From assembly GCA_934446565.1 (NCBI GenBank), contig CAKSEO010000060.1, positions 1 to 13,678 of the forward strand: a stretch of DNA of 13,678 nucleotides, written 5' to 3'. The stretch comes from an uncultured Oscillospiraceae bacterium (GTDB taxonomy: Bacteria > Bacillota > Clostridia > Oscillospirales > Ruminococcaceae). Each line of letters starts with the position of its first letter. The first letter of the stretch is position 1. Made by a program: the position numbers and the translations under genes. The notes beneath the pieces were generated by a model, which searched no databases, had not been told where the DNA came from, and saw only the letters and a program-made list of their open reading frames with translations. This document shows positions 12,923-13,678 of the stretch, piece after piece.

Positions 12923-13558
12923 TTGAGGCGAAACAAGAGGAACGAAATTATCCTGTTCTGCATAGCTGCGCTGGTTTGCGGCGCCGTTATCGCAGTTTGC
13001 ATATCAGTAAGCATGAATAACCATTCCGACGAGCGCGGTTCCACCAGCGAGACTTCGCAGACTGTCGAGGAGACAAGCTCCTCCACCTCTGCGACCGAAC
13101 CGGAGCAGACAGAGCCGGAGCCTGTGCAGACAGCTCCCGTAAATTCGGAGGAAACCTCCGAACCGGAGCAGCGTCCGGATTCTCCTACGGCTGACCTTGT
13201 GGTCTCCATAGCAAGTTCGCTTATCGGGACTGACTTTGTGGATGGCGGCGAAAGCCCGGAATACGGCTTTGACAATAGCGGATTCATATATTACGTGCTC
13301 CGGGAGAACGGATATATTACCTGTCCGCGTGGGGTTTCAAAGCAGGCGGAGATGGGTACCGCGGTAGGATATGACGAGCTTCGCAAGGGCGACCTTGTGT
13401 TCTTCTCTGAGAGTGGGACAGTTGCGGAATTCGGCGGTATCTACGAGGGCGACGGAAAGATGATTGCCTGCCTTATGCCGGGAACAAAGGTAAAGGAAGT
13501 GGATATCACCACGGGGTATTACACAAAGCACTTCTACAGGGGCGTGGCGATAAACTGA
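12923..13558 (+). CDS. Membrane-anchored NlpC/P60-fold protein lacking catalytic residues
   Basis: 211 residues from TTG 12923, preceded by AAAGGCGGTG (12906-12915); the next in-frame Met is residue 31, inside the mature region. Seen: basic start MRRNKR, one membrane anchor (about 8-30), a Ser/Thr/Glu/Pro-rich linker (33-90), then an NlpC/P60 domain (about 91-211) recognisable from YGFDNSGFIYYVLRENGY (114-131), LRKGDLVFFS (153-162), GIYEGDGKMI (172-181) and a final FYRGVAI. Known: these peptidases cut peptidoglycan stem peptides with a Cys-His-polar triad, Cys in FDCSG and His in SHVGIY. Here the Cys position is Asn118 (codon AAT) and the His position reads EFGGIY with Phe170; the remaining Cys (134, 183) are elsewhere. 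It should therefore be extracellular and non-hydrolytic, perhaps a wall-binding or regulatory protein. It has its own promoter with a WalR-like operator and its own terminator. Confidence 0.85.
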   Translation: MRRNKRNEIILFCIAALVCGAVIAVCISVSMNNHSDERGSTSETSQTVEETSSSTSATEPEQTEPEPVQTAPVNSEETSEPEQRPDSPTADLVVSIASSLIGTDFVDGGESPEYGFDNSGFIYYVLRENGYITCPRGVSKQAEMGTAVGYDELRKGDLVFFSESGTVAEFGGIYEGDGKMIACLMPGTKVKEVDITTGYYTKHFYRGVAIN

Positions 13559-13566
13559 TATTTTTT

Positions 13567-13597
13567 AAGGGGCTGATTCGTCGGCCTCTTTGTTTTT
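13567..13597 (+). terminator. Intrinsic terminator with UUCG tetraloop
   Basis: A 10-bp stem (13567-13576 with 13581-13590, two G-U pairs) is capped by TTCG (13577-13580) and followed by TTTGTTTTT. It begins 8 bases after the stop codon of the NlpC/P60-like gene. Confidence 0.8.
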
Positions 13598-13638
13598 GGG
13601 TAAAACTATAATTTAGGCGGGTAGTGTAAAATTATCAG

Positions 13639-13678
13639 GCGCCCCCTATTGGGAGTCAAGGGGGGCGCGCCCCCCTTG
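13639..13678. repeat. GC-rich palindromic element at the window edge
   Basis: Bases 13657-13678 form a 22-bp perfect palindrome (left arm CAAGGGGGGCG) cut by the window end. GCGCCCCC (13639-13646) is also complementary to 13661-13668, giving an alternative stem with a 14-base loop. The composition is unlike the neighbouring AT-rich gap. It may be part of a dispersed intergenic repeat; its full extent lies outside. Confidence 0.55.

Noticed and set aside
1..13678. CRISPR array, tRNA, rRNA, insertion sequence or prophage
   Set aside because: No regularly spaced repeats, cloverleaf or rRNA-like sequence, transposase or phage structural genes were found. The HD family also occurs in phages but has no phage neighbours here.

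Overview
The window looks like chromosome of a Gram-positive gut Clostridium, most likely Oscillospiraceae/Ruminococcus-like. This rests on GC-rich coding sequence with AT-rich gaps, AGGAGG-type ribosome sites, sigma-A promoters (often with an extended TGn -10), occasional TTG starts, intrinsic terminators with T tails, and gene families typical of that group (glycoside hydrolase family 2, AI-2E-type permease, FapA/DUF342, TRAM-less RlmD). Taxonomy is inferred from style and family content only. No tRNA, rRNA, CRISPR array, transposase or phage gene was seen.

Layout. Bases 1-160 carry a cluster of hairpins ending in a strong terminator for something upstream. A MerR-type promoter (19-bp spacer) then drives a DXS-like thiamine-diphosphate enzyme (273-2024), closed by a terminator. 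Next is a small unrecognised gene with its own promoter (2235-2699). It converges across a shared terminator on a leftward operon: a methyl-accepting chemotaxis protein missing its middle (3898-4680), overlapping by 4 bases a 23S rRNA m5U methyltransferase (2741-3901). A leftward XRE regulator (4886-5131) with its own terminator lies beyond. An AT-rich gap of about 450 bp separates this from the rightward half.

The rightward half holds an AI-2E family permease (5582-6961), FapA/DUF342 (7206-8732), a two-gene unit of HD phosphohydrolase plus a 1133-residue family 2 glycoside hydrolase (8815-12764), and a membrane-anchored NlpC/P60-fold protein (12923-13558). Each unit ends in a hairpin terminator except the glycoside hydrolase, after which none was seen. 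The right edge is a GC-rich palindrome.

The window is not one pathway; its common theme is regulation. Five promoter regions carry a distinct operator-like structure: a MerR dyad (DXS-like gene), a dyad over the -35 (permease), a 27-bp perfect dyad from the -10 (fapA), a CG-centred LacI/CcpA-like site (HD-GH2), and three TGTAAN half-sites on an exact 11-bp period matching the WalR consensus (NlpC/P60). The most striking combination is the last: a cell-wall-hydrolase fold that has lost its catalytic Cys and His, placed behind a WalR-like operator. The second is a DXS homologue lacking signature DXS substrate motifs behind an aldehyde/thiol-stress style MerR promoter.
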